Below are positions 32,257-43,801 of a stretch of DNA of 64,000 bases, in pieces. The DNA lies in assembly GCA_026119935.1 (NCBI GenBank), contig JALRMH010000017.1, positions 434,001-498,000 of the forward strand. Reading direction: 5' to 3'. Every line of letters begins with the position of its first letter. The first letter of the stretch is position 1. Source of the stretch: Endothia cerciana. Lineage: Eukaryota; Ascomycota; Sordariomycetes; Diaporthales; Cryphonectriaceae. The notes under the pieces are model-generated. The model was not told where the DNA came from, did not search any database, and saw only the letters and a list, made by a program, of their open reading frames with translations. The translations under genes were made by a program, and so were the position numbers.

Positions 32257-34030
32257 AGAGAGGGAGGTCGGGGCCATCCGACGGAGCAGGACTAACAAGG
32301 AGGCACTCCAAGAATCCCTAAGGGCCTTTTCGGGTAGACCACCCGGGTTGATCCTCGCAGCTCCTCGAGGACCCTTTCGAATTCGAACCCGGCCGGGTTG
32401 TCCTTGGGAGGGACCCAGCGCCGGCAAGGCTCGACCGCGCCCAGGACCCTTGCCTGGAACCGGTTGACTCCAGGGGCGCAGCCTTGCCGACGCCCATGCG
32501 CCAAGGGGGCCAGAATGGCCATTTGAGCAGGTCGCGCCCCGGTCCAGAGATGATCTTCGCTACTGCATTGATGCGTAGACAATCCCGCCCCCTGGCCTTC
32601 TCTGGGGGACTAATTCGCAACGGACCGAGATACTGTCCGCCGGGTCACCGTCGAGGCTGGAATGCCGGTGGAGGGGGGCCCTTCAAGCCTGAAGGTTGGC
32701 TACAGGAGCCCGTTCATGGATTACGCCCGCCGGGAGGCTCGAGGCACAGATTCCAAGGAGGCCCAGCCAGCTTTCCGGACTGTCATTCGCTGGCCCAGCG
32801 GACGTCCGCCTCCTTCATCATCATCCACCCTCCCGTCCGGCCGTCTACCGTCCCAAGTGGGCCTTCGCACCAGCGCTTGACGGAAACGTACGGCTCGGCC
32901 GAGACTAGACGGCGCCAGACCTGCCGGCCACAGCAGCGGTCCCTTCTGGCCGGTTCACACGCCGGGCGGGAAACGTGGCACTGGGTTGATGCAGGCATAA
33001 TCAATAGATGCAGCACTTATGCGGTGCCGAACACGACTTTGCGGCCATCCATCAAGCCACCACCCTCACTCACGGAGGGCCCAAGTGAGCACCGCAGGCA
33101 CGCGCGGCAAGGTCGACCGCGCCGGGGGGGGGGTGGGTGGGTGGGAGGGTTCAAGAGCTACGCCCAGGCCCCTTCCAGGCTGACCGCATAAAGGTGGCAA
33201 CCAAGAATTCGTAATGAACTCTGGTCGCGTGCGGGTCTCCCTCCCTTACGAAAGCCCTCACTGCCCGGCGCCCGCAGAGGCTGCGTGCCAATCCAGAGAC
33301 AGCAGATAGATCAGGTTGATCAATCCACCTCGACACGGCCACGCTGCCGCCCGGCGCGTCTCGAGAGGTGGACGGTGGGTTTGTAGTATTACCCTTCTCG
33401 TTCCGGGAGATGCAGGCGGGGTGCGGGCCGGATCATGTGCAACGGCCCTTTGCTGAGGTCCGTAGGCGTTGGCGTCCCAAGTGCTGAGATGGCTGGCATC
33501 CTCGTCGGGTCAGGTGACGGCCGAGATGAAGACGATATCGCCCAGACTACGGGGGGTGCCTAGGCACAGAGGCGCGGCACAGCGATTCCTGACGAGATGC
33601 ATCGTCCGTACAGTACAGCACCCAGCCTTGGGGACTGCTGAGATCTGAGTGCTCGGGTACCGACGACGACTCGCCAGAGTATGTATATAGCAGCCAGCCA
33701 CCGAGGTGGACACAGGTCCCAACCAGCTCTCTACTACTAGTAGGTATGTAGGTACCGTATAGGGAATTCCTGAATGGACGGTCGGCAATAAATGCACCGG
33801 TGGACTCGTCTCGAGGACGGGACCAGCGTCAGAGAAGCGCCGACCCGTGAGCGCCAGGACGGTTGCAAGAGGACTGGTGGGTCGTGATCAACACATCCAT
33901 CTCTGCCGTGTGCCATGTGCGACCTGCCCTCCCCTCAACCGTGGCAAAGCGTGGTGAGGTTGCAGCCAGGAATTTCCCACGCGGACGGCCCCGGATGTTT
34001 GAGGGGAGAGTGTGCCTCCGCCTACCTGGC

Positions 34031-34050
34031 GTGTGTGTGTGTGTGTGTGT
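34031..34050. repeat. GT dinucleotide microsatellite
   Basis: Ten GT copies, followed 20 bp later by a poly-G tract of about 12. Confidence 0.85.
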
Positions 34051-35392
34051 GAAGAGAGGGAGAAGAAGGGGGGGGGGGGGAACGGTGTCCCCGCCAGCCT
34101 GCAGTCTGCGCCTTTTTTTTTCTTCCTTTTTTTTCTTTTCCCAACACAGGCTCCTCGTCGCGTGGCACAGAGAAAAACCGAACGGGGACTGTCCGCTGAC
34201 ACCTTCTGCAACGAGTTGGTATCTCGACCGCGGGCTTGTCCGTGGCCCTGGCCCGTCCCCCTTCGTGGGCCTCTTCGGGGGCCCCTTCGTGGGCTTCTGC
34301 TGCAGACGACGCTGCAGCACATGGGGCACGGATAAGGCGTGCCGCGTGTTTAGATTCCCTGACTATATGGTGGTAGGCGTGCTCTAGCTGCAGCCAGCCC
34401 GTCCTGTCCCGTCCCCATCCCCCTCCCGTCGTCCTGTTGGATCTGATCTGGTTGTTTTTGGGTTGATCTTTCTTGCCGCCCCCCGTCGACACGCACACGA
34501 CCACTGCCACGGATGCATGGCGACATTGTACATCACCGAAAGGATCCCAAAGGTGGGTAGATGCAGGGCTGACCATCAGTCAACTGCCGGGGAGGGAGTG
34601 AGTGGATGAGGCAGGGCAAGCAGGAGAGGGAAAGCTCGATATCTTGAAGGCGGGGGGGGGGGGAAGGAGAGAAGAGAAGAGGGGAGAAGAAGGAAGAATA
34701 AGGGGAAAAAAAAGAAAAGAAAGAAAGAGAAGAGAAAAAAAAGAGGCACTTGTCCCTCTTTCAGCCTGTCTGTCAGTGATTATTAGGCCGCGTGTTTTAG
34801 TCCTCCCAGGTCACTTCTCATCTTGCGCCGTCCTCGAGCACTCTCTGCCTAACTGGTATCGCATCTCCCAAACTCCACCCTTTTTGACTCGGTCCCCTGC
34901 CTCGGCCTCAGCCTCTGCCTCTCTTATCCACAGCAGCGGCTCTGCCCACACACACAACCACGCAAACACACCAGCACAGCCAGGCCTTCGTCTCAAAGCC
35001 TTGGCACCCTCGTCTCAAAATCTGGGGGCGCCCTGATCGTTATTAAACTTTATCGTCCCGTCTTAAAGCGCCAAGGGCGACTTCAATCTTTTGTCCCCTA
35101 ACCTGCCAGATTTTCACATTCTTTTCTGGCCTTGTCGATCATTTGGACAGTTGGATCTGGGGACCGTTGGAGAGACCAGACCGACGACGCCTCTTTCTCC
35201 GCCTTCATCTCGTCGGCCGACGGCCGGACGAATACCTTTTTGCCTTTTTTTTCTCTCACAGGGGTCGACGATACCATCATCATCATCACCACCACCACCA
35301 CCACAGTACCGCCCTCCGCTATATCTATTATCGGCGAGGCTTCTCGTGGGGAAAAGAAAGAAGAAGAAGAAGAAGAGCAAAGTTTTCCCAAC

Positions 35393-36653
35393 ATGGTGCA
35401 GTTTCGATTAGAGAATCCCTTCAAGTTCGGGAGGGACCTCTGGGACCCCTCCCATCGGTTTGAGACATCTTGGTTTCTGACGCCATACGTCCTATGCGCG
35501 ATACGTGCGACTTTTGTAAGTTCACGCCCCCCATCCTTCTCCCCGCGTCCGTGCGATCGCGCTTAGGACGGGGGTGTGTCCTGCCCCGGGCCAGACGGCA
35601 GGATTTCCTGTCAACGTCAACAGTCAGGCCTGGCCCGGGCGAGGCAGAGACGTCCCGCGCCGTGGCCGTCGGCAGCACGACAGTGTACACACAGCCGCGC
35701 GCGGTGCGGGACGGCCCCCGACCTGGGCAGGGCATTGTTCTGTTCGTCGCAGCAGGGACAAGAAGAAAAAAAAAGGAAGAAGAAAAAAAAAAAAAAAGGA
35801 AAGAAAAGAAAAAGAGAAGGGGGTTCAGCCGGGCTGACCTCTCCTCAAACTATAGGGCCTCTATGGTATCCTCGTCAACCTCATCCAGATCGGCTGGTAC
35901 TGCACCCACGAGGCCACCTACGGCGGGTGCGCCGTGTCCGCCGACGAGTTCTCGTACTTTACCGTCCTGACCTACTGGGGCCTCGCCTTCTACAACCTGA
36001 CCGCCGCCGCCCACACCCTCACCTACGCCCGCGCCGGCCGCCCCCTGCTCGACCGCCTGCCCCGGCCCCTGCAGGCCCTGCACGCCTTCTACTACACCAC
36101 CGTCACCGTGTACCCCTTCATCGTCACCGCCGTCTACTGGGGCGTCATCTACCCGGGCACCTGGTTCCCGCGCCGCTTCGACGCCTTCAGCAACACCAGC
36201 CAGCACGCCCTCAACAGCGCCTTCGCCCTCTTCGAGATCGCCCTCCCCCGCACCCCCGCGCCCCCGTGGGTCCACGCCTGGTGGCTCGTCGTCGTCCTCG
36301 CCCTCTACCTCGCCCTCGCCTACGTCACCTACTACACCAAGCACTTCTACACCTACAGCTTCCTCGACATACAGACCCAGGGCAGCGCCAAGACCGCCGT
36401 CTACATCGTCTGCATCGCCGTCGGCGCCGTCGTCATCTTCGCCATCGTCAAGGGCCTGATCCACCTTCGGCTGTGGGCCACCGAGCGTAAGGCCGGCATG
36501 GACGGCCGCTTCGCCGGCGTCCCGCTGGGGAGCCGTGGGGACGACGGTACCGGGAGGGCCGGTGAGGCCGATGCGGATGTGGAGATGTCGAGGGTGGAGG
36601 TGAACAGCAAGAGTGAGAGCCCTGTGAGTGGGATGAGCCCACACCATCTATGA
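35393..36653 (+). CDS. FAR-17a/AIG1-like membrane protein
   Basis: Two exons, 35393-35515 and 35856-36653, 306 residues, with an unusually long 340-nt first intron (GTAAGT...TAG). Six hydrophobic spans are visible. Family marks are the N-terminal MVQFRLENPFKFGRDLWDPS and SWFLTPY, the FYYTTVTVYPFIVTAVYWG run, SQHALNSAFALFEI with the conserved His near residue 173, and HFYTYSFLDIQ near the C-terminal spans. Mammalian relatives (AIG1, ADTRP) are membrane hydrolases of branched fatty-acid esters using a Thr and a His; whether this fungal protein does the same is inference. The soluble tail after about residue 250 is Gly/Asp/Ser-rich. The start ATG follows a purine-rich leader. Confidence 0.85.
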
Positions 36654-36985
36654 TGATGACGATGATGACGATGATGATGATGAGGAGGAGGAGGAGGAGG
36701 AGGAGGGGGGGGGGGGGGAGGACAGGCGGATTGAAGAAGGAAAGAGGGTGGCGTAGTGGCTAGTCTGGTCCGTACGTTGTTCTTCTTGCACGCATCTTTT
36801 TCTCCGGTAAAGACCTTGTTGATGGATATACCCCTGCTTCATATCTATCACAAGGCTGTATCATAACTCGCATCTGGCATAGCATGGTATGGCGAATGGC
36901 ATCCGAATCTAGAATGATGGTTTCATGATATGACCAACCCGGTGCTTTCATACTGGCTGTGGGCTGTGTCACCGTCCACGCGGTC
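36654..36985. other. convergent spacer with GAT/GAG triplet repeats
   Basis: GAT/GAC/GAG triplets run from about 36650 to 36705, followed by a poly-G tract near 36706-36718, immediately after the FAR-17a-like stop. The rest shows nothing. Confidence 0.7.
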
Positions 36986-39136
36986 TTAACATTTCGGGTT
37001 CATGCCCTTCCTCAACTCCGACTCTCTGACCTCGAACATGATTTGAACCCCTACGAAGAGGGCCGAACAAGCCGTGATGAAGAACATCACACCTGGGACG
37101 AGTTAGTCGGTCATGAAGCCTCCGGCTGGGGAAGGAAGAAAGAAGGAAGAAGAGGGGGGAAAGAAGGGTAGGGCGGGAGAGGGCTTACCAGAAAAGTCAT
37201 GGAATATCCCCCTCAGGATGCTCTGCAGCCCATCTAGCCCGAATGCAAATCCCACTAGGTTACCAACCATCAACATCAGGATGTTTCCCACGGCACCAAC
37301 ACAGCAGAGCATCCGGTACTGCGTCTCCCTCCCCTCGAACTTGCGCCTGGGGAAGGCCAGGCTCCCCAGGGCCTCGGGCAGGATGAACAGCACGATCAGC
37401 CACGCCCACAGCAGCAGCCTCAGCTTGATGTCGTGCCACAGCGCGACGAACGTGAAGATCAACAGGTACCTGGCGACGGACATGACGGCGGAGGCGGCGG
37501 TCCGGAAGTTGGCACCGCCCAGGGGGACCCAGAGGTACCGGATCAGCCACTTGTTGTAGCTGCGGTGCCACCCTCGCCAGAAGTTCAGGACGCCGAAGTT
37601 GTCGCTCACGCAGCGCACCATGTTCTCGGGCGGGTCGATCCCGTCGACGAGGGACCAGAGGCGGAAGAGCCGCCAGGGGATGAGCAGCTTCAGCCAGATG
37701 ACCATGAGGTTGTGGTAGCTGAGCAGGCTCAGCTGCGCGGGCGTGTACGAGGCCCAGTCCGGGCCGGCCTTGGTGATGGCGCCGACGTAGACGGTGTGCA
37801 GGAGGAGCTCCATGCACAGCAGGCAGAGGAGGAAGCGCACCGCATACCGGGCCGTACGTGGCGTCTCGATGCTGAGGGGCCGGAAGCGCAGCTGTGAGAT
37901 GTAGTCGTTGAACGTGAGGATGGGACCTGTGAGGTATAGCGGAGCGTAGAGCGCGTAGGCGAGGTAGTTCCGGAAAGTGAAGTCACGGGCCGGTGCGGGT
38001 ATGGTCACGCGGTCTCGCTCCGAGAGGGCTGTGGGGTCGATTTGTTTCTTCTTAGACTTGTCAGTCTCGTGCTTCAGCGGATGGGGGGGGCGCGCTGTAC
38101 AAGAGGGTGCGTACCTCGACCGGACTTGCGCTCCGGTAATTCAGGCTCCAGTAGTAGTCCAGGTTGAAGCTGATCAGCCTGAGCACGGTGATGTTGAACA
38201 GGATCTCCCACCGCGACATGATGCCGCCCCAGCCGTCCATCCAGGCCCCCCAGGACGTCAGAGTACCCTCCACGGGCGACGTCCTCAGCAGGTACGGCGA
38301 GGAACCCGACAGGAGGGCCGCCATGTCCCTATAGCTGTACCCATCGCACAGCTCGTTGGCGAACAGCACCCCGATATTGAACGCCCATGTCGCGGCGGGG
38401 ACGTAACTCCTCGGCAGGCCCGTGGCCATGTTGTAGTTGATGTATAGGATCGCCAGCACCTTGAACACCGAGAAGCCGTGGAGGGCGGCCAGGAAGACCA
38501 GCGCGAAGGAGTAGTCGAAGGAGGCGCGCTGCTCGAGCCGGGCTTCTGCCGTGTCGAGCGGCGTCTTGCCCGCAGGCAGGGGTCGGTAGAACCTGTTCCA
38601 TGCCTTCCTGCAGAGAGGATGGAAGATGAGGAGGAGTGTCATGTATGGGATGTTCTTCCGGAAGTTGTGGTACTGCGCATCGGTATTGTCCTGGCGGCGG
38701 TCTTAGCTTTGGCAGCCGTCCGTCAGGAGCCCAGCCTGTGGATGCAGGATAGCTTACAATCTTGCGGCCCGGTAGCCAGCCCGGGCTCAGCCAAGGTTCA
38801 TATTTGTGGTATCTCGGGTCGGAAGCTTCCACCGGCCTGTTAGCACTCAGAAGGGCCCGGTGTAAGCTGGGGGCGCATACGTCTTGACACAGTAAACGGG
38901 ATCCAGAATATCAGGGGCACGCAGATGGAGAGGACGAGGTAGTAGACGTAGAACTCGGGCGTGTTCCATCTTGACGGGGACGCCCTGCTGGCAGTCCTCT
39001 CCGTCTGCGCATCCCTCGCTACCGGGTCCCCGCGTGAGTCTATGACGGTCCGGTACGAGGAGGCGGAGGGGGTAGTAAATCGGGTGTCGAGGGTGTCCAG
39101 AGTGTAGACACTCCGGAGAAAGGACAGCGGGCTCAT
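36986..39136 (-). CDS. GUP1: GUP1-like membrane-bound O-acyltransferase
   Basis: Five exons on the minus strand: 39136-38881, 38825-38758, 38690-38115, 38050-37189 and 37092-36986, 622 residues. The N-terminus MSPLSFLRSVYTLDTLDTRF is characteristic of filamentous-fungal Gup1. SDPRYHKYEPWLSPGW and FGVLNFWRGWHRSYNKWL are MBOAT/Gup signatures; the invariant active-site His lies in FTFVALWHDI (about residue 505). About ten membrane spans. Yeast Gup1 acts in the ER, remodelling GPI-anchor lipids, with effects on membrane and wall. Intron 1 most likely uses an AAG acceptor at 38826, because the CAG just upstream is only a few bases past the CTAAC branch site and would break the conserved VSR-SDP join. 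The in-frame GTG upstream of the ATG is not a likely start. The final short exon encodes the last hydrophobic segment and MNPKC. Confidence 0.92.
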
Positions 39137-40757
39137 GGCGGGCGGGTTGGAGGATGCGCGCACAGGCTGGCTCAGGTCATCGTTGGCCACCTGGGGTCGA
39201 TCGTGTAGGTGGTGGCGGATCCTGGGGTGGTCTTATACTCGTGGCATGGTGAGGAGTGGATCGTAGTCGTCGTAAGTGAGGGCAGAATACGAAGCCGCTC
39301 TGGGCGTTGACGTGCAGCTCAGCACAGCAGTAGTAGCGAAATGCGGCTGTATGCGGCTTGGCGGTGGCAGGTCCAGGGGGCCCAGGGGAAGGCGTGGGGA
39401 GGGTAGGCCACAGCAGGAAGATAGGGGTAGCTGGGGGTGTCCAGCGGCACGTCAGTGTGGAATTGGCGTGTCCCGATTGGCGCGCCCAATTCCAGGGATC
39501 GTCAGGGTCCTGAACCTGACCCGCCCTGCCCTGCCACGCGCTGCCCAAGTAACCACCCACCCTCGCAGCAGTGTGTCTCAGAAGCGCATCTCGCAACCCT
39601 CCAGGCCACGAGCTGGCGATGACGGCATGTGCTGATGCCCTTACCATGTAGCCAGCCATTTGGTTTTCCGACACCCGCTGGGGCCCCATTCTGATCTGAG
39701 GGCCTACGGTCTGAGCAGCCCTCCTGCTCTATCCAACAGTCGAGATGGACCCGCGACCCCACAGCCGCCTCCCCAGAGCAGCATTGCAGTCTCAGCGTGG
39801 TCCGGTCTTTCACGCTCTCCAGCCCTGCTGCCCACCCCTGCTATTGTGTATAGGTCGTGCATCAGCCTCAGGGAGGGAGGGAGTCTCTGGATGAAGTTTG
39901 GCCTCTGGCCGTGGGAGTCGAGGCAGTGCCCTAGGCCCTGGCCCAGGAACGAGTGTTGGGCGATGCCGAGGATTCTGGGCTGACGCTGTAGAATGTAGCA
40001 TCGTACTGATGTAGAGGTATACTCAGACACACAAACATGGGAACAGACACTCAGGTATGTCATGGGCCCAAGTGTGCTCAATAGAAACAAGGCAACGCGC
40101 CATGTACAGTAGCCAACCTGGACTATGAAGAGTTGTTCGTTTGCCGCAATGAAAGGCCCTATGTTTAGTGGCGGGACCATGTGGAAAAAGAAAGAGAAAA
40201 AAAGACAAACCGTTTTGCTTTACATCAAGTCGTTTGCTACCGGCGATCCATAACCTCAAAAGATCTTGCAATGACTGGATGAACTTCCTGGGGTGCATCT
40301 GGAAGCGCAACCCCCCCAAACCAAACCCCACAGGCCCATGTCCTTGTCCAGCGCACGTGCCGACTGCGGCGGATCCCTGTCTCCCTTCCTGGAGCCGCAT
40401 CGCATCTGATCGGACTTCAAAGCCGTCCAGACCTGAGGCTAATTAAGTCCTCCAACTTCTAGTTGCACAACCCCAACACAACCCTTCCCTCCCTCTTGAA
40501 CCACTCCCTCCCCCCAACCCTCCGCTCGCCATCCTTGCGTCGCGCAGATACGTCGGCGGTCTCATCGAGAGGGCCTCTCCTCCCACCGAATCGTCGGCTT
40601 CGATCGCGAATCGGCCCATCTCCCCCGCCCAGGGCCCATCCCGATCTGCACGAGCTGTCCCGGGTTCGTCACCACCCCGCGCCCCCTGTCCTCGCGCCGC
40701 CCAGCTGTCCCCATCCGCATCGGTGTCGCCATCGTCGTTCGCGAGGGAGCCGTCAAG
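39137..40757. promoter_or_regulatory. divergent promoter region of GUP1-like and TFIIS genes
   Basis: About 1.6 kb with no coding pattern. The last 310 bp before the TFIIS start are C/T-rich, a typical fungal core promoter and leader. Confidence 0.45.
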
Positions 40758-41969
40758 ATGGACCAGAAGAAGCTCAAGGATCAGATCGACAATCTCAAGC
40801 TGGCCCTCCAGAAGAAGGAGCCTCCTACCACCATCGTCGCCATCCTCAAGGCCCTAGAGAAGGCAGACTCCCCCAGCGAGGATGTCCTTCGGGTAAGCCA
40901 GAGTTGTCTGTGGTTGACGAGCCCATCGTCAGCCCGGGCCACGAGTCGATTTCTATCCACCTCGGCAACTTGGAACCCTACCGTGACCCCCGCCGCGCGA
41001 ACCCCTCCTCGTGGCGCGTCGCGCGTCGCATGCCCCTCCTGGCCCTCACATCACCTGGCACTGCTCGCCAGCGGACCCTGCACCCTGCCTTATGACAGCT
41101 GCTGACTCTTTGTTGGGCGGACAGTCCACCAAGGCAGGTCAGCACATCGGAAAGCTGCGACATGATCCGAGTGTTGCCGAGGAGATCCGCGTAGCCGCCA
41201 AGAAGGTCGTCGACAAGTGGAAGCAGGCGGTCCAGAGCAAGAAGCACAAGGGCGGCGCGACGGTCCCCACCCGCACCAGCACCCCGTCTGCCACCGCCTC
41301 GCCTGCCCCCCCTCCCACGCCCTCCACGAGCAAGCCGTACCAGGGCGACAGCGAGAAGCGCAATCACAAGATCGACAACCCCAAGACCGACGTCACCGAC
41401 TCCCCCGTCCGCAACAACTGCATCATCGTCATGTACAACGGCATCTGCTACCAGAACCCCGACTCTGTCGAGGTTGTGCTGGCCAAGGCCGTCGAGGTCG
41501 AGGCCGCCGCCTTCAAGCACTTTGGCGGCGAGAACGCCGAGTACCGCGCCAAGATGAGATCTCTCTTCCAGAACCTCAAGGTCAGGAGCAACACGGAGCT
41601 GCGCCGCAAGGTGCGCCTGGGCGAGATCACGCCTGCCGACTTCGTCAAGATGACCCAGGACGAGCTCAAGAGCCAGGAGCACAAGGAGCGCGACAAGGCC
41701 CTCGAGAAGGAGAATCTCAACAACGCGCAGGTGGCACAGCCCGAGAAGAGCATCAGCGATGCCCTCACCTGCGGCAAGTGTCAGCAGAAGAAGGTCAGCT
41801 ACACGCAGGCCCAGACCCGCAGCGCCGACGAGCCCATGACCACGTTCTGCGAGTGTCTGAACTGCGGCAACCGCTGGAAGGTATGTCCCCCCTCCCCCCC
41901 CCCCCGCCGGGGGTCGTCTGCTAAGTGCCTGCCGTTCTAATGTTTTGCACCCGATACAAGTTCTCCTGA
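40758..41969 (+). CDS. dst1: transcription elongation factor TFIIS
   Basis: Three exons, 40758-40892, 41125-41880 and 41961-41969, 299 residues. The last exon encodes only Phe-Ser-stop, completing the NRWKFS terminus that is typical of TFIIS. Domain I (LW/TFIIS-N) fills about 1-80, followed by a Thr/Pro/Ser linker. Domain II runs from NNCIIVMYNGIC through FQNLKVRSNTELRRKV and ITPADFVKMT. The zinc ribbon has ligands C261, C264, C289 and C292, and the catalytic acidic pair D280-E281 in RSADEPMT. TFIIS enters the Pol II secondary channel and stimulates cleavage of backtracked RNA. Intron 1 is 232 nt; intron 2 (80 nt) contains a run of about 12 C. Confidence 0.95.
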
Positions 41970-42376
41970 GCAGCTGTGGGCATGGCTATCTGGCGGACCG
42001 GCACCCCGCAAGGGCGTGTGGTCGCGACACTTCGTCCCCAGTCTGCCCTGGCTCAGGCCTTTTTCTCGAATGCAATTTTTGATTTCGCCTCGTCAAACGG
42101 TGTTGGCGGCGTAATGGACAACGGAGGGTGCTGAGGAATAGGAATAGCTGGAAAATCCAGCAGGGGAGTTATTGACTTTGCGCGTCGGGGACTTGTCCCA
42201 CTTTTGTCTGGCTGTGCGGCCATGTACATCGCCTAATCACCTCGGGCATATGAGTGTGTGAAAGAGCCCAGAGGTATGCACTTCTCGCCATAGATGTTTT
42301 GTTCTCTACTGCTGCCGTCCTCATCTCGAGTGCTCGCCTTATGAGGGACCTCCTCGAGGCGGCCGCACGTGGTCGT
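41970..42376. other. convergent intergenic region
   Basis: Between the 3' ends of TFIIS (+) and the cysteine-synthase-like gene (-). Nothing coding seen. Confidence 0.4.
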
Positions 42377-43801
42377 CTAGGCACGAGCCTTCTCGACGCC
42401 AAGCAGGGCAAATAAATCTAGAGACTCGTGCTGTTCCTCCAGCCCCATCTCCGCGATCCTCTTGTAGAACTTGCTCAGGTGCCTCTGGCCGGAATCGCAC
42501 AGTATGGTGACCACCTGGCTGCCCTCGGGCAGGCTCATGGCCGTCACCACCGCGGCCACCAGGTTGACGGCGCTGCTGCTCCCCGCGAACACGCCCTCGT
42601 TCTCGACCAGCCACCGCGCCATCTTGCACGCCTGGTCGTCCGTCACCTTGACCGCGTCGTCGATCAGCTCCCTCCCGGCCTCGAAGTTCTCCGTGATACG
42701 CGTGATGCCGACCCCCTCCACGATGGTGTCGACCTGCTGGCGCCTCCTCGTCCCCTCCCTCTCCGTGGGCGAGTACATGACGCCGTACTTGACCTTGTTG
42801 TACAGCCCGCTGCCCTGCGGGTCGGCGAGGACGACCCTGACGGCGTCGCCCATGCCGGCCACCTCCTTCAGGTACCGCGCGACCCCGGAGATGGTGCCCC
42901 CCGTGCCCGCGCCGGCGACGAACGCGGCGATGTCCCCGCCCGCCTGGGCGAAGATCTCGGGCCCCGTGGAGCGCAGGTGGGCGCCCCAGTTCGCGGGGCT
43001 CTCGAACTGGTCCGCGAAGAAGCCGGCGCTGCCGTCGCGCCGCGCGAGGCCGTGCTCCCGCGCGCGGCGCCTCGCGAGGTTGACGAAGTGGTCCGGGCTC
43101 GTGATGGGCGCGGGGGCGACCCTCTCGACCTCGGCGCCGAGCTGGCGCAGCAGGTCCGACTTCTCGGCGGCCACGTCGGAGGGCATGCAGATGTGGCAGC
43201 GGTAGCCCCTGGCCCTGGCGAGGGCGGCCAGCGAGATGCCCGTGCTGCCAACGGTGCCCTCGTAGATGGTGTCGCCGCGGCCCGGGACGAGCAGGCCCTG
43301 CCGCTCGGCGGCGAGGACCATGGACAGGGCGACGCGGTCCTTGGGGGACCCGCCGCAGCCGTTGAGGAACTCGGCCTTGGCGAGGATGGTCCTGCCGGTG
43401 AGCCGGGACAGGGCCCTGAGGCGGACGAGCGGGGTGTGCCCGATGGTGGACTCGACCCCCTCGGAGATGACGGGGGCGCCGGCGCCGGCGGGGTCGTCGA
43501 GGAGGCCGTCGTCGCCGGGCTCGTGGTCCTCCAGCTGGAGGGGGGCGCCGAAGAAGAGGCTGCTGCGCCGCGGGTCCGGGTAGAGCGCCGACGCGGTGGA
43601 GTTGCGGCGGCCGGTGGCGCGCGCGGCGGCCCTGCCGGTCGTGCCCTTCCTGGTGGTGGCGGAGGACCCGTACCGCCGTTCGAGGTCCGGGTAGAGGTCC
43701 TTGAAGCCGAGGGTCATGAGGATCCCGGTGAGGAAGGCTATGGTGAGGGCGGCGGTGCCGTAGACCCGGGGGTGATCGCTGAGGTGGTTGCTGAGAGGCA
43801 T
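42377..43801 (-). CDS. membrane-anchored cysteine synthase-like protein (Mcy1 type)
   Basis: Single-exon gene, 474 residues. An N-terminal hydrophobic span (about 14-32) precedes a PLP fold-type II enzyme. IGHTPLVRL opens the catalytic domain; Lys154 in GGSPKDR is the expected PLP lysine; EGTVGSTG (181-188) corresponds to the substrate-binding loop; GAGTGGT (297-303) binds the PLP phosphate; and ILCDSGQRHLSKFY is a typical C-terminal segment. Yeast Mcy1 (YGR012W) has the same single N-terminal anchor and sits in the mitochondrial outer membrane, so a similar location is inferred. It is cysteine-synthase-like in sequence, but the family's physiological reaction is less certain than that of the soluble O-acetylserine enzyme. 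Residues 45-110 are a poorly conserved linker. Extreme GC bias produces a 467-residue antisense frame that is not a gene. Confidence 0.87.
   Translation of the reverse strand: MPLSNHLSDHPRVYGTAALTIAFLTGILMTLGFKDLYPDLERRYGSSATTRKGTTGRAAARATGRRNSTASALYPDPRRSSLFFGAPLQLEDHEPGDDGLLDDPAGAGAPVISEGVESTIGHTPLVRLRALSRLTGRTILAKAEFLNGCGGSPKDRVALSMVLAAERQGLLVPGRGDTIYEGTVGSTGISLAALARARGYRCHICMPSDVAAEKSDLLRQLGAEVERVAPAPITSPDHFVNLARRRAREHGLARRDGSAGFFADQFESPANWGAHLRSTGPEIFAQAGGDIAAFVAGAGTGGTISGVARYLKEVAGMGDAVRVVLADPQGSGLYNKVKYGVMYSPTEREGTRRRQQVDTIVEGVGITRITENFEAGRELIDDAVKVTDDQACKMARWLVENEGVFAGSSSAVNLVAAVVTAMSLPEGSQVVTILCDSGQRHLSKFYKRIAEMGLEEQHESLDLFALLGVEKARA

Larger units (their letters stand above)
30302..35392. 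other. 5.1-kb gene-free divergent intergenic region
   Basis: Lies between a minus-strand gene and the divergent FAR-17a-like gene. Open frames here show no family motifs. The region is GC-rich with many homopolymers and short tandem repeats (entered separately), a T-rich patch near 34110-34140 and a purine-rich block near 34650-34745. Promoters of both flanking genes and possibly long leaders or non-coding RNA lie here. Confidence 0.45.

Noticed and set aside
32484..33191. 235-residue plus-strand frame in the long intergenic region
   Set aside because: Pro/Arg/Gly-rich without pattern; typical of GC-rich non-coding DNA.
34600..35036. Open frame with Lys/Arg/Glu-rich start between 34.6 and 35.0 kb
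   Set aside because: Arises from a purine-rich block; no conserved features, followed by untranslated leader sequence of the next gene.
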